From: Phoronis australis
Lineage: Eukaryota > Phoronida > Phoronidae
Direction of reading: 5' to 3'
Length of the DNA stretch: 64,000 bases
Assembly: GCA_002633005.1 (NCBI GenBank)
Contig: NMRA01000517.1
Span: forward strand, 171,301-235,300
How positions within the stretch are numbered: the stretch's first letter is position 1; every line of letters starts with the position of its first letter. Below, one piece after another: positions 50,101-59,137 of the stretch. Made by a program: the position numbers and the translations under genes. Under the pieces are notes generated by a model that worked only from the letters and a program-made list of their open reading frames with translations, made no database searches and had not been told where the DNA came from.

Positions 50101-53100
50101 GCCAAAATGCATAAAATTCAGTACAATCCAACTCAAAGTGCCACAAAAAGACCCAAGGTCTTTTCACTCTAACTTATATATAACATTTTCCATTCTTTTG
50201 TGTGAAACCCAGATGATTGTTTTTTGTAGTGTATGATGCTCATTTGTTTGTAGAAATACCCATTTCTCAGTTTTTTGTGGTCAATACATTACATTTTTAA
50301 TTCTGCACTCGAGTACATTATAGTTTGCACTTGGTGACGTCAGTGTTAAGCACATTATGGCTTGCACTTGGTAAGCTCAGAGATAAGTACAGTATAGTTT
50401 GCACTTGGTAACCTCAGTGTTTAGTACATTATGGTTTGCACTTTGTAACCTCAGAGTTAAGTACATAATGGTTTGCACTTGGAAACCTCAGAAATAACTA
50501 CATTATGGTTTGCACTAAGTAACCTCTGAGATAAGTACATTATGGTTTGCACTTGGTAACCTCAGAGTTAAATACATTATGGTTTGCACTTGGTAACCTC
50601 AGAGTTAAGTTCATTATGATTTGCACTTGGTAACCTCAGAGTTAAATACATTATGGTTTGCACTTGGTAACCTCAAAGTTAAGTACATTATGGTTTGCAC
50701 TTTGTAACCTCAGAGATAAGTACATTATGGTTTGCACTTGGTAACCTCATAGATAAGAACATTATGTTTTGCACTCGGTGACCTCAGATTTAAGTACATT
50801 AGGGTGTGCAACTGGTTGAAGGTGTAAGTTCGAAATATTAAATTTTTACTTGAAATTTCAATTGCAGGGGTCATCAAGTGCGAACTTGGCCCAGACACGT
50901 GATTAAGTAAACCATGATGTATTCGGACACACAACAATGTCACAAAAACGTCATAAATAAAGTATAATTTCGAGTTTGAAGGTCAGATTCCGGGCTTAGG
51001 AAAACAACAAAACAAAACAAAGCTGAAGATCAAGCTAAGCATAACAACGAATATTATAAAAAATCAATTTAAAACAGGATTTAATTCCACCTTGGTCGGA
51101 CTCCACATTATATTTAATAGTGTATCGTTTCCCCTTGGGTGGTTGGGTAGGTGCAGATTTTCACTGACCAGTGGTGGCCGTTCGAGTCAACCCATTTGTT
51201 AATTTCGTTTGACCGTTCACTCAAGTCGCTGCCACAATTAGCTGTTTCTGAGTCAGTTTCAGACACTACCTGACCGTCTTCCTAACTAACTTGCTCACTA
51301 TTCCGCTTACTCAATAGCTTAATGATTCGTGCACGAGTATTCATAAAAGTTTCGCCGAATCATATATTTTTTATATATACTGTAACCTTCTTACCCAACA
51401 TCTGCCAACATGAAATACTCTTGTAGCATATCCCATCCTTCTGCAATCTTCCAGGCCTTTAAACTGTTCCGTACCCTAATTCAATAACGATCACTAATCT
51501 GTCACGTTGTTGGACCTTATCGAAATGTTTTTACATTTTAGAGCCTATTATCTAAATAGAATAGATTTTAGAAATCAGTAAATGTATACATTTTCTTAAA
51601 GTAATTAAAAGCCTGCAGAATTTGATTTTTCACTATACATCAATATTCCACGTGATCATGTCTTTTTCATAAAAATTAGCAAAAACGAAAGGTACATTGT
51701 GAATGTACAAAATAACGATATCCATACCTTGACCAAATTTCGCTTGATATTAACCATACAGGTAAAGAGACGGTTACATTTTTTTGTAAATTGTCAATTC
51801 GTTTACTTTTGATTTTTGATTTTTTTCATAAAATCGTAAAATAACTGCTTTTGATAATCCTCTCATGCAAAAGTGGAAAGACTTAAAACAATTCCTAAAG
51901 TGTTTTGTAGAACAGTGAATAAAAAGCACGGTATGTGAAAGTTTAATCCTGTCAACCATTTTCTGAGATATGACATTCGGATGTTATTCAAATTTATACA
52001 TTTTCAAGGATCGTGTATAACGTTAACTATTCTGAAATGTGATGTATATAAGCTCCTCTTGATCACTGGCTTAACCTCACCTGGGTTGGGTTCATAACCA
52101 GCTATTTACTTGTAGAACAAACAAGTGAGGCTAAAATAATAACTTAGGGTGTACTGTCAGTCTACTCCTGAAAAATATCTAAAATAACTAATTAAGCACA
52201 AACAGATAAATAAATAAATATGAACGTACATAAAAACAAATTTCAAGACAGGCGTATGTACGTAAATGCATTAAGATAACCTCGTAGAATTCATTCATTC
52301 AGACCTGCAAATATACAAAGAAGTTGTGGTCTGGTACTTGTTGATTACGTCATAATATGGGCACCTTTAGACACAGTCAAACACGATAGCGATGTTGTGA
52401 CATAGATTTGAAACTTCAATGCTTCTAACCTCACCAGTTTCTGGGCTTGCCAGTATTTCTTATTCTCTTTGGCGAATTTCTTCAGAACAGTTCTGCCACA
52501 TGGAGTCGTCGCGGAATCATGCCTGGCCTTGGTCAACGTTTACGAGTTCCGGATGGACTCGAGACAGCCGCCAAAAACACAACACCTTTATGTAACCACT
52601 TCTGAACTCTTCACATCGCAACCCATAGATAAAACTGTTAAGGCAAGAGTTGCCGAGTGCAATCCATTTAACTGTGACACGAGTAAGGCGCGAATGTGGA
52701 GCAACAAACCTCGTGACGAAAAACGGAGACCAGCAAACAAAGAAGAGTGACGTCAGTAAAATAAGGGTATTGATGGCTTTCCGTGTGTTGTGGTCGAGTC
52801 CGATGGTCGATGTTCTGATTTTAAAGAATATTTTAATGTAACAGAAGCTGATAAGTAACAGAGGAATTACAAATCCAATGACAAACACAACAATAACCCC
52901 ATTTCCGTCTAATTTGTTTTTACCCAAAAGACAACTGTTTCCTTTCCCAACCTGTAAAGTTATCAGAATAATTAAAATAAATATGGTTAAAACCAATACT
53001 ATGCCGAAAATTTTTCTTTTGGTGAAGATGGTGTCGTATCGATGACTTAGGCACACTTTGATGTAACGGTTTACGGCAATCAACACCATGTCGTAGACGG

Positions 53101-56100
53101 ACATCGAGCAACATAACCAATTTATGACGTGTAGAAGAGCACAGATGGCGGGCTGATCACTGAATAAGGTAGTATTACCCAGCCAAGCGTTAACCATATA
53201 CATTGGCATGACCCACACCACGACCAACAGATCAGCAAGAGCAAGAACTATAATAAAAATGTTCCCGGGTTTATTCTTCGCATTCTGCTGACTCATTATG
53301 GCGCTGATTATGAGCACGTTGCCCACAAGTCCCGGAAGTATCAAAAATGGGGGCACATACTTTTCGAACATTATCGACTCCTCAAATGCAAGTATGTGTT
53401 CCCCAGCCGTAAAATTCATTTCCATTTTGCCTTGAAGTACGATTAAATAACATCCGCTGACCACAACTTTCCTATGTATCCAACTGAAAATCACAACTCA
53501 TACGAAGATGCTAAGCAAGCCGTAAGTAAAACTCTATTTTCAATTTGATGTCGTCTTTGGAATATATCTGCTTCCCAGCATTTGATATCGTCACTAACAT
53601 GCTGTCTATGTACTTGCACGAGTGTATGACTTGATACAGATACATTATTGACTTTTGTCTCTGGTCTGACGCAATAGGCTTTCATTCGCGACTTTCGCAA
53701 CTGATCCGTGACTGATAAGCGAAAGACAATACTGCAATTACGTGTGTCAGTGATCACTTTTCTAATGAGTCGCAGGATGTTTGCAGCTTATTTACGGGAG
53801 TAATTCAGCGGCAAACAACAAAAATAAAATTCGAGAAAAAATCGAAATGACGCTGTTTTTCCAATATAACACAATAACTTCTCTCTCGTAATTACGACTT
53901 CTCGCATAAAGCGTAAATGCCAACTCGGTGTCAACAACACGGAACACCTTGTCAAATTGTACTTCCGACTTGGAAGATTCTTGCACCATTAGTTCACAAC
54001 TGCAGTAATAAATTAAACCCGCATCGTGTATATCGCTGGTCTCTTTCGTGATGTATACGAATTCGATATAGTTGAGGTGGCACCCTTCATCAACGGGCTG
54101 CTTCATGATGCCCGTAATTTCTATGGGTACCAATGGGTGTTATTGCCTTATAGGACGTCAGGGTCGTTATGCGCCCACATATTTATATGCGCGTGCATAT
54201 TGCCGTCATTTCTGTCTGTCGGGCGTCCGTCGTCCGGCGTCCTGCGTCTGCTAAACCCCTCGCTGCATCTTGATTTGGCTGATGTGTTCCTTTGAAGCTG
54301 GTGATGGATGACGACGAATTTCGGACGGATCCGACTACCGGTGTGCCCCCTAGTGGCAATTTTATTTTTTTACGTTTACCTCTGCATCTTGAAAGGTCCT
54401 TAAGGGATTTGACGCTTTCCTTTTGTTTTCTAATAGATTCGATGTATTTTGTGCCACCTACTGGACATCTTTTACTGTTTCCGAGTCTGTTTTTGGCGTC
54501 CGCCCCTCTGTCAACCAAAGCACTCTAGAGATGATTGTGAAGATTGGCATATATTATCATAGTGTGAAAAGGATGGTTGACGATGATTTTCCGACGACTG
54601 CGACTACTGTGGCATTTCTTAGTGGCAGTTTTGTTTTTGCGTCCATAGTTGTGTCTCCTAAACTCACTACAATATCTTTATTAAATTTAGCTAGTGTATT
54701 TTTATCTAGTGACAACGGACGACGACGACTTTCAGACGGATCTGATAAACGTCGTGCATCGTAGTGGCAAGTCCATTGTCCCGGTTTTCCTTTGTTTCTC
54801 TGAAGTTCCTTGACGGATTTTTGTGAAATTTGGTAAATAGCATTTTATTAAAGAAACGGTGACATGTCGTATTTTTCTCATCTGGTGCCCATTTCTAGCC
54901 TTAAACATCCCTAGAAGCAAACCCTTTGCGCTTCATTCGTGGGCGCATTTCAACGCTCCGCCTTGCTCTTGTTTGAAAGGTTCTATTAGAGTTGACTCAT
55001 GTTTTTGGAGGAGAATGCATCGTAGAGATTACTTTTTTCTCGAGACCCTAAATTCGTATGACATTTCGATCCATGCCACAAATTTAAACCATGAGGTCTT
55101 TGTGCAATGACTTTGTGGAATATTGTTGGACCTGATGCTTATTCAAGCAGTAGTGACCCACGTGTCGCTGCTGGATACTATATGGAAACGGTAGAAGGAA
55201 CACTAGGCAGTCTAATTAAAATGAAGGGTGGCATGGCAATTGCAGCTTTAAGAAAAGTCACGCCTGAGCAAAAAGTGGGTTAAGTGGTCAATAATTAGCT
55301 TTATTTTAATCAGAACAGACTGTATGATCAAGTAAATGTCATTCCTAGGCCGTCACACGCAACATAAAACTCAAAATACCCAGCCAATCTAGTAAGCAAC
55401 AATATCTAAAGAGGTAAATACAACCGTGGCAAATTCAATCATGACTCATGAAAAGTGCCTGGAATGCTGAATTACATGTTTCCAGTCGACAAGTAAAGAT
55501 TTCTCACTACTAGTGCTTTGCGAATGCATTAGATATGTTCTGAAACATCTTTTTCCCGACGCTACTTGGACGGCTCCGTGTGCTCCATTACTGTTATTGG
55601 CACATGGTGGACCATCAGAAACGTGGACAAGGGAAGACAGAATATACGTAGCAGGACAAACGAAAGCGCATCAGGAAGTGGTAGAATTTTTTGGGAGAAG
55701 TAGGAGGGGGGGGGGGGGGGGGANAGGTTACCGAATAAACTTTTTATTGTTTATATTCAGCCATGCCGCAGTCAACGCCTGCTTGGTGCCCGTAGCTTCA
55801 GTTCACGGATGTGCCGTAACAACTGTTGAAGGGATAGGCAACTCTCGAACGCGACTTCACGATGTTCAGGTAAGACCTACATGTAACAAATTAGTCGGCA
55901 GGATCTTGTAGGAATTCTTAACTTGTGAATTCCCATAGAAATTCATGAACAACGTTATCTTTTTGAGTAGTTTATGTGCACATTATTTGGCAGGAGCGTC
56001 TGGCCAAGTCGCATGGTACACAGTGTGGCTACTGTTCTCCAGGCATGGTGATGTCAATGTACGCTCTCTTACGAAATAACCCGAACCCTTCCGAACTGGA

Positions 56101-56120
56101 CATCGAAGAAGCAATAGGCG
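38057..56120 (+). CDS. Xanthine dehydrogenase/aldehyde oxidase family gene, 5' part (five exons)
   Basis: Join 38057-38101, 40289-40346, 46412-46508, 55761-55869, 55994-56120. All junctions are GT-AG and the phases match at each one. The 145-residue product is the N-terminal [2Fe-2S] region of a molybdo-flavoenzyme that oxidises purines or aldehydes. Residues 1-15 include LVFYVNG. Residues 35-55 hold [19 protein letters not shown], giving cluster cysteines C44, C49, C52 and then C74 (NACL). Residues 104-145 are the helical second cluster domain with QCGYC (C114, C117). Spacing equals animal XDH with a +1 offset. The partner LCRC motif belongs in the next exon, which I could not find before position 64000. 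FAD and molybdopterin domains are absent from the window. The N-terminus cannot separate XDH from aldehyde oxidase. The start ATG has a good context (ACGACCATGG). Introns are about 2.2, 6.1, 9.25 and 0.12 kb. Confidence 0.93.
38176..38300 (+). repeat. Short tandem repeat, about 43 bp x 3, in XDH/AO intron 1
   Basis: GTGTACCGCATA-type units at about 38194, 38237 and 38279. Confidence 0.7.
40289..40346 (+). CDS. XDH/AO gene exon 2
   Basis: Starts after the acceptor TTTGTTTCAG and encodes [19 protein letters not shown] plus the first base of a Leu codon. The donor is GTATCC (phase 1). In XDH the corresponding segment is the DPE..LL.YLR helix before the first cluster loop. The codon completed across the 6.1-kb intron (T + TA) gives Leu, restoring YLRKN-LYLTGTK. 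Confidence 0.9.
40700..41584 (-). mobile_element. Penelope-like retroelement relic (RT end plus GIY-YIG endonuclease)
   Basis: Reading the minus strand, a reverse-transcriptase C-terminal piece ([26 protein letters not shown]) is followed by [16 protein letters not shown]. Then comes a GIY-YIG-type region ([48 protein letters not shown]). Past a stop at 40825 the reading continues HTWDRVL and [11 protein letters not shown]. This order is diagnostic of Penelope-like elements, which couple RT to a GIY-YIG nuclease. The GIY-YIG tyrosines are already substituted and there are several stops, so it is dead and 5'-truncated. Its two ends carry inverted copies of the same about 70-bp segment (40690-40775 and 41500-41575). 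It sits in intron 2 of the XDH/AO gene. Confidence 0.8.
40703..40735 (-). ncRNA. Hammerhead-ribozyme-like relic in the Penelope-like element end
   Basis: On the minus strand, CTGAAAAAG precedes a hairpin GTCAGC-AGAG-GCTGGC (one U-G wobble) directly followed by GAAAC. This is the order of a hammerhead core: CUGANGA, stem II, GAAA. The expected CTGATGA is changed to CTGAAAA. Hammerhead motifs are known in the terminal repeats of Penelope-like elements. Stem I, stem III and the cleavage site were not established, so activity is not expected. Confidence 0.35.
42937..42968. repeat. AT-rich palindrome, 32 bp
   Basis: AAATTTTAATATATTAAAAT plus TT (42942-42963) is a perfect self-complementary sequence, extended by CCCC and GGGG arms with one mismatch. 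It could extrude as a hairpin or mark the centre of a foldback. Confidence 0.8.
43145..43157 (+). promoter_or_regulatory. CTCF-like core site
   Basis: CCACCAGGTGGCG matches the core bound by CTCF in bilaterians. It is outside the 430-bp repeat family, in intron 2 of the XDH/AO gene. CCATCTTGA (YY1-like) motifs occur nearby at about 42812 and 43030. Motif only; occupancy unknown. Confidence 0.35.
43582..44919 (+). repeat. Duplicated block 2, copy A (haplotype-like)
   Basis: Begins CGGGTGTTGTTCCAGGGACA and runs to the N gap at 44920. It is nearly identical to 45043 to about 46184 but carries eight copies of a 24-bp minisatellite against one. Contains a 66-codon reading frame (43844-44044) preserved in both copies with a few changes, of unknown meaning. 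Confidence 0.92.
44096..44287 (+). repeat. Minisatellite, 24 bp x 8
   Basis: Unit GAGTAACCAGCTACATGTAC plus TGAT; eight exact or near-exact copies. The matching place in block 2 copy B (45557-45580) has one copy. Confidence 0.97.
44920..45042. other. Assembly gap (N run)
   Basis: A run of 123 N between the two near-identical blocks. The sequence restarts at the same base as the start of copy A, as expected when two haplotypes are placed in tandem. Confidence 0.99.
45043..46184 (+). repeat. Duplicated block 2, copy B
   Basis: Second copy of 43582-44919, shorter by seven minisatellite units and a few small indels. It ends in the same TGACCTGGTTATAACAGGAA-type degenerate repeat, which continues to about 46345, just before XDH/AO exon 3. 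Confidence 0.92.
46412..46508 (+). CDS. XDH/AO gene exon 3, first [2Fe-2S] cluster loop
   Basis: Follows an acceptor ending AAGACAG and encodes LTGTKIGC and GGCGACTVM, the plant-type ferredoxin cluster loop with three of its four cysteines. It ends with two bases (AC) of a Thr codon before the donor GTGAGT. An alternative acceptor 21 bases upstream would add seven residues not present in the family, so 46412 is preferred. Confidence 0.93.
48005..48590 (-). repeat. Dispersed repeat B, copy 2
   Basis: Inverted relative to 21610-22155, in intron 3 of the XDH/AO gene. Short reading frames here are not conserved with the partner. Confidence 0.7.
49090..49565 (+). repeat. Dispersed repeat A, copy 2
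   Basis: Diverged direct-orientation partner of 20570-21075, in intron 3 of the XDH/AO gene. Confidence 0.65.
49561..49740 (+). repeat. Minisatellite, about 39 bp x 4
   Basis: GTGAGTGGTTGATATACACA plus AGCATGCATGATATCGTCA; units begin near 49580, 49621, 49660 and 49699. Confidence 0.9.
50305..50815 (+). repeat. Minisatellite, 37 bp x about 13-14
   Basis: Unit GTACATTATGGTTTGCACTT plus GGTAACCTCAGAGTTAA, with point changes between copies. It is the longest minisatellite in the window and lies in intron 3 of the XDH/AO gene. Confidence 0.95.
50820..52516. other. Intron 3 sequence downstream of the GPCR stop
   Basis: AT-rich with no feature that I can support. The GPCR 3' UTR and poly(A) site should fall in its last part (minus strand, below 52517). 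Confidence 0.45.
52517..53425 (-). CDS. Class A GPCR, melatonin-receptor-like, intronless
   Basis: A complete 302-residue seven-helix receptor of the plasma membrane. The ATG at 53425 has a strong context (GCAAAATGG). An in-frame upstream extension to 53494 lacks an ATG. Class A landmarks: GN36 in TM1, LALAD65 in TM2, C95 and C165 for the extracellular disulfide, N119-R-Y at the base of TM3, C231-W-S-P in TM6, and N263-S-F-I-Y in TM7. N-glycosylation sequons are N4-F-T and N84-T-T. The NRY motif followed by a His-Arg-Tyr-Asp intracellular loop resembles melatonin receptors, which carry NRY and NAxxY where most family members have DRY and NPxxY. The ligand is unknown; a melatonin-like or orphan amine/peptide receptor is possible. 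It lies within intron 3 of the XDH/AO gene on the opposite strand. Confidence 0.9.
   Translation of the reverse strand: MEMNFTAGEHILAFEESIMFEKYVPPFLILPGLVGNVLIISAIMSQQNAKNKPGNIFIIVLALADLLVVVWVMPMYMVNAWLGNTTLFSDQPAICALLHVINWLCCSMSVYDMVLIAVNRYIKVCLSHRYDTIFTKRKIFGIVLVLTIFILIILITLQVGKGNSCLLGKNKLDGNGVIVVFVIGFVIPLLLISFCYIKIFFKIRTSTIGLDHNTRKAINTLILLTSLFFVCWSPFFVTRFVAPHSRLTRVTVKWIALGNSCLNSFIYGLRCEEFRSGYIKVLCFWRLSRVHPELVNVDQGQA
54150..54970 (-). repeat. Inverted copy of the 430-bp higher-order repeat in XDH/AO intron 3
   Basis: GACGACGAATTTCGGACGG and CCCCCTAGTGGCAATTTTA at 54308-54366 recur in diverged form at 54720-54775, a period near 415. The right end (54905-54968) matches 2160-2250 in reverse, including the phrase CATTCGTGGGCGCATTTCAA. 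A shorter relic of the same family lies at 49760-50010. Confidence 0.75.
55107..55283 (+). CDS. Unrecognised 58-codon ORF in XDH/AO intron 3
   Basis: ATG at 55107 to TAA at 55281. The product starts [18 protein letters not shown] and contains [18 protein letters not shown]. Its composition looks protein-like (balanced, no low complexity), but I do not recognise a family, and an in-frame stop lies just upstream. It could be a transposon scrap or chance. Confidence 0.2.
   Translation: MTLWNIVGPDAYSSSSDPRVAAGYYMETVEGTLGSLIKMKGGMAIAALRKVTPEQKVG
55761..55869 (+). CDS. XDH/AO gene exon 4
   Basis: Begins after TTTATATTCAG with one base completing Thr67. It encodes [16 protein letters not shown] and then VTTVEGIG, which are hallmark XDH/AO motifs including the fourth cysteine of the first cluster (C74). 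It ends HDVQ before GTAAGA, phase 0. Intron 4, at 124 bp, is the only short intron of the gene. Confidence 0.95.
55994..56120 (+). CDS. XDH/AO gene exon 5, second [2Fe-2S] cluster domain
   Basis: Follows the acceptor TTTGGCAG and encodes [20 protein letters not shown] and a helix ending IEEAIG. The donor GTGAGT is in phase 1. C114 and C117 are two of the four ligands of the second cluster. The next exon should begin by completing a Gly or related codon and continue N-L-C-R-C-T-G-Y-R. I did not find this motif in the remaining 7.9 kb. Confidence 0.95.
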
Positions 56121-56791
56121 GTGAGTTTTTATTGGAATGTTGCGGTAACGCGGCATTAACCGGCGACGAGAAATCGGGTTTATACACATTAGCAACCGCG
56201 AGGAGATTCCATCTTTCCGGTTGCGCGTTTATGTCGTACGTCTTCGCTTAAATTCTTTTATACATGTCCTAGGGTCACCCAAATGACTCTATCATAAATT
56301 TGTCTACATTTAATGCCCAACAAGGTCGTTTTGATTCGTCATCCATCTACTGTGCCTAGTGTAACACAGTGTAATGTATCTATAAAGACTGTGTTATTAC
56401 TCTGCGCGTGTAAGCGCAAAGTACTGTTGTTCCTGGGTTTTCTTCAATTTTATTCTTATTCTCTTATTCTTATTCTTCTTCCGACCAACTTTGAGGCTTA
56501 ATAACTCCAAATTGGGTGCAGGTACGGTCTTTAAATGACAGTAAGCAAGTATTCTGATGTGTCAACCGTTAGACAACTGTGATTCTCAGCGTTAAACACA
56601 TTTTCCATGGGCTTTGCAATAATTCTCCTAAAGATGCTTAAAATGCACCGGATAAGGTCAATTAGTGCAAAGGTCATGTAACGTTCAAAATGTTATGTCT
56701 CTTACGTTTTTCAAGGAATTCTGGTGTAAGTCAACATGCCAAGTGAATACCCTACTTTACTTCGCAATAGGCCTAACCAATCAGAAAAAAT

Positions 56792-56804
56792 AGGTCAAAG
56801 GTCA
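56792..56804 (+). promoter_or_regulatory. DR1 nuclear-receptor-like element
   Basis: AGGTCA-A-AGGTCA is a perfect direct repeat with one-base spacing, the form bound by RXR/HNF4-type receptors. It lies in a stretch (56640-57100) with several other AGGTCA-like words (56653, 56893, 57068) that partly belong to a decayed repeat, so it may be coincidental. Confidence 0.25.
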
Positions 56805-57456
56805 TTGAGTGCAAACTAAAATTTTGAGCTAGAGACTTCAGAATTACGTATCTGTTTACTAAGTGCGATTGAGTTTGAATTCTAAATTTTCAGGTCATTT
56901 GGTGCACCATGGGGTCATTAGGTACATTTTTCTTCTGAAAGTTTGACCTCTTCATTCATCTTGTATTCTGAAGTGCTTAAAGTAAAACATCTGTGATTAT
57001 TAGCATTAACCACACTTTTAATCGAGTTAACACTTACTCCCTCATCGGGGCTCACAATGCACCGGAAGAGGTCAATTAGTGGAAAGGTCATCAAAAAATT
57101 AATATGTAATTTCTCCTACAATTTTAAAGAAATCCTTTTCATATTGGTAGACGGGTTGCTGTCAGTAACTTCCCATAATAATTCCAGTAATACGCAGAGT
57201 CCGTTATTGTCACGCCGTGACAATAATCTTTCTAGTTAGAGTATTTTAGTTATCATAATCATTGACTCAGCTGTTCCTTTATGTTGATCTCCTGCAGCAG
57301 CAGCGGCGGTGACAACAGCAGCACTCAGATATTTTATATTATCGAACGTTTACTATGGGTTTGGCTTCATGGAAGCCCTATGTTTCTCCGTTATGCTATG
57401 AAGCTGACAGCATTTTATGGTGAAATGGCTTCCTCCATAATGATTTCGACAAATCG

Positions 57457-57993
57457 ATGAATTGCAACTTATTACTTTTCAGAACGAAGTGCTTTAGATG
57501 CTTTTTTGGACAAGTTCTTTATGAGCCCTTGTGGGGACCGCTGGCGCACAAATTAAAAAGTGTAGGAGACAGTGAGAGGTCTTCGCTGACTAGAATAACA
57601 TCCACCACACTACTGCGTCTGTATATAACTAAGAAACACAAATTTTCCAGACCTTTGTCTTCCCCAACTCGACCCAGCAGTTTGCATTTGTTGCACGAGG
57701 CAACACCTCAAGCCATGATAGTTAGATCCATTGTCTTGCGGTACTTGGCAATGCTTTGTGGTTTTATCAGTTTGAAAACCAAGCTGGTACAGATCTTCGC
57801 CAACAAGTTCTCATTTGTCTTCTCAATTATTTCATTGGTCTTCATTTTCAAAGTTAGTGGCAGAACGACCATTTACGAGTCCCGCGCGTGCGTGAGTATA
57901 GAAAGACCATGGGAGTGGTTTGGGAGTGTGAATTTCAATCTTTCACATGGACTCCAAAAACTGTATTGTGAGGTTAGTTTCCAACTAATTTAA
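57457..57993 (+). CDS. Unrecognised 178-codon ORF
   Basis: An open frame starting MNCNLLLFRTKCF with a hydrophobic stretch around residues 115-133 (IFANKFSFVFSIISLVFIF). No domain or family is recognised. No splice or promoter evidence was found. Its length is unusual for this AT-rich DNA but possible by chance. It lies downstream of XDH/AO exon 5, so in intron 5 if that gene continues. Confidence 0.15.
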   Translation: MNCNLLLFRTKCFRCFFGQVLYEPLWGPLAHKLKSVGDSERSSLTRITSTTLLRLYITKKHKFSRPLSSPTRPSSLHLLHEATPQAMIVRSIVLRYLAMLCGFISLKTKLVQIFANKFSFVFSIISLVFIFKVSGRTTIYESRACVSIERPWEWFGSVNFNLSHGLQKLYCEVSFQLI

Positions 57994-59137
57994 AACTTGC
58001 ATTGATTCGTCTTCCGATTATGTAACTTGGTAAGCTAGCATAGTTCATGGGCGATAGGCGACACAGGGTTTAGAGACCATTTCTGTGAACATTTTTTCTG
58101 TGATGTTTCCTGGACTCTGTTTCCCCCAGAACCCACGTTGTTCCTTAAGTCGGACGTTCCCATGCCAAGAATTGAACAATGGCACTTACCTCATTATCCA
58201 CCTGCTGCCTGATGGTTTGGTACTTGATCCAATTATGTTGCGTAAACGGCAGAATTTATGAGAAGCAAAATACTGGCAGCATTTTCCAAAGGTTTTAGTT
58301 TTTTCTCGTCCTATTTTCAAAGTTCAAAAACGTAATCACCTGTGCTTTTCACGAACTATTTAAATGTCCATATGAAAACTTTCAAAACGAAAAATTAAAA
58401 ATTTTATTGTTGCCTCAAGTGTTTACAATGGGTTAGATTATCTAGAGGACATTTGTGAAGGATGATCCGTCACATAAGTACTTAGAAAATAGAACCAGAG
58501 CGTGGAATCTTTCTTGAGCCTTCTTTATGTTTATAGGAATGCGCAGTTCTAGAAAGTGTTTGTTTACTGGTGAAAAGTTCCAGAACATTGCAAAACACAA
58601 GTATATTACGGTTAGTGTGAGCTCAACTGATGTTAAGTTACAGTTGTGCTGAAGTTTAGAATTAACAATTACAGCATTTGTCAATAGAGAGCCAACTGTA
58701 GAGGCAGGTTGTTGAACCAACGATTGTAACACTTCACAAGTCGAGATTTGAGTAGACTTTTGAACAATAGTGATTAACTCGAAGCAGTCTTCAGTCTATC
58801 GTCGCATCGAAAGCTATAATAAATTACCACCGGTCAGTGACAACCTGCAAAACGTGACAGCAAGCCTGACGATCTCTGGACTCGTGATGCGTAGAATAAT
58901 AGAATCTTATAGCAACGGGTTTTAATGTTACATCTGATTAATATCTCTTTGTCTCTAATGAGACCTCCATGCTTGCGTGATATCAGTCACTTTGTAGTAG
59001 ACAGCTCATTAACACAAAAGGATTAATTCTACATTTCTCGTTACCCTCTCGTTCAATGACACTACACCTCGGATCTAGAGATCACCAAGACTGATGGTCC
59101 ATTTAACCTAACGTCACTTTGTGCGTGACATCTTGGC

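Noticed and set aside
53426-53494. Longer GPCR N-terminus
   Set aside because: The extension begins with GTG, not ATG; the ATG at 53425 has a strong context and gives a normal class A N-terminus.
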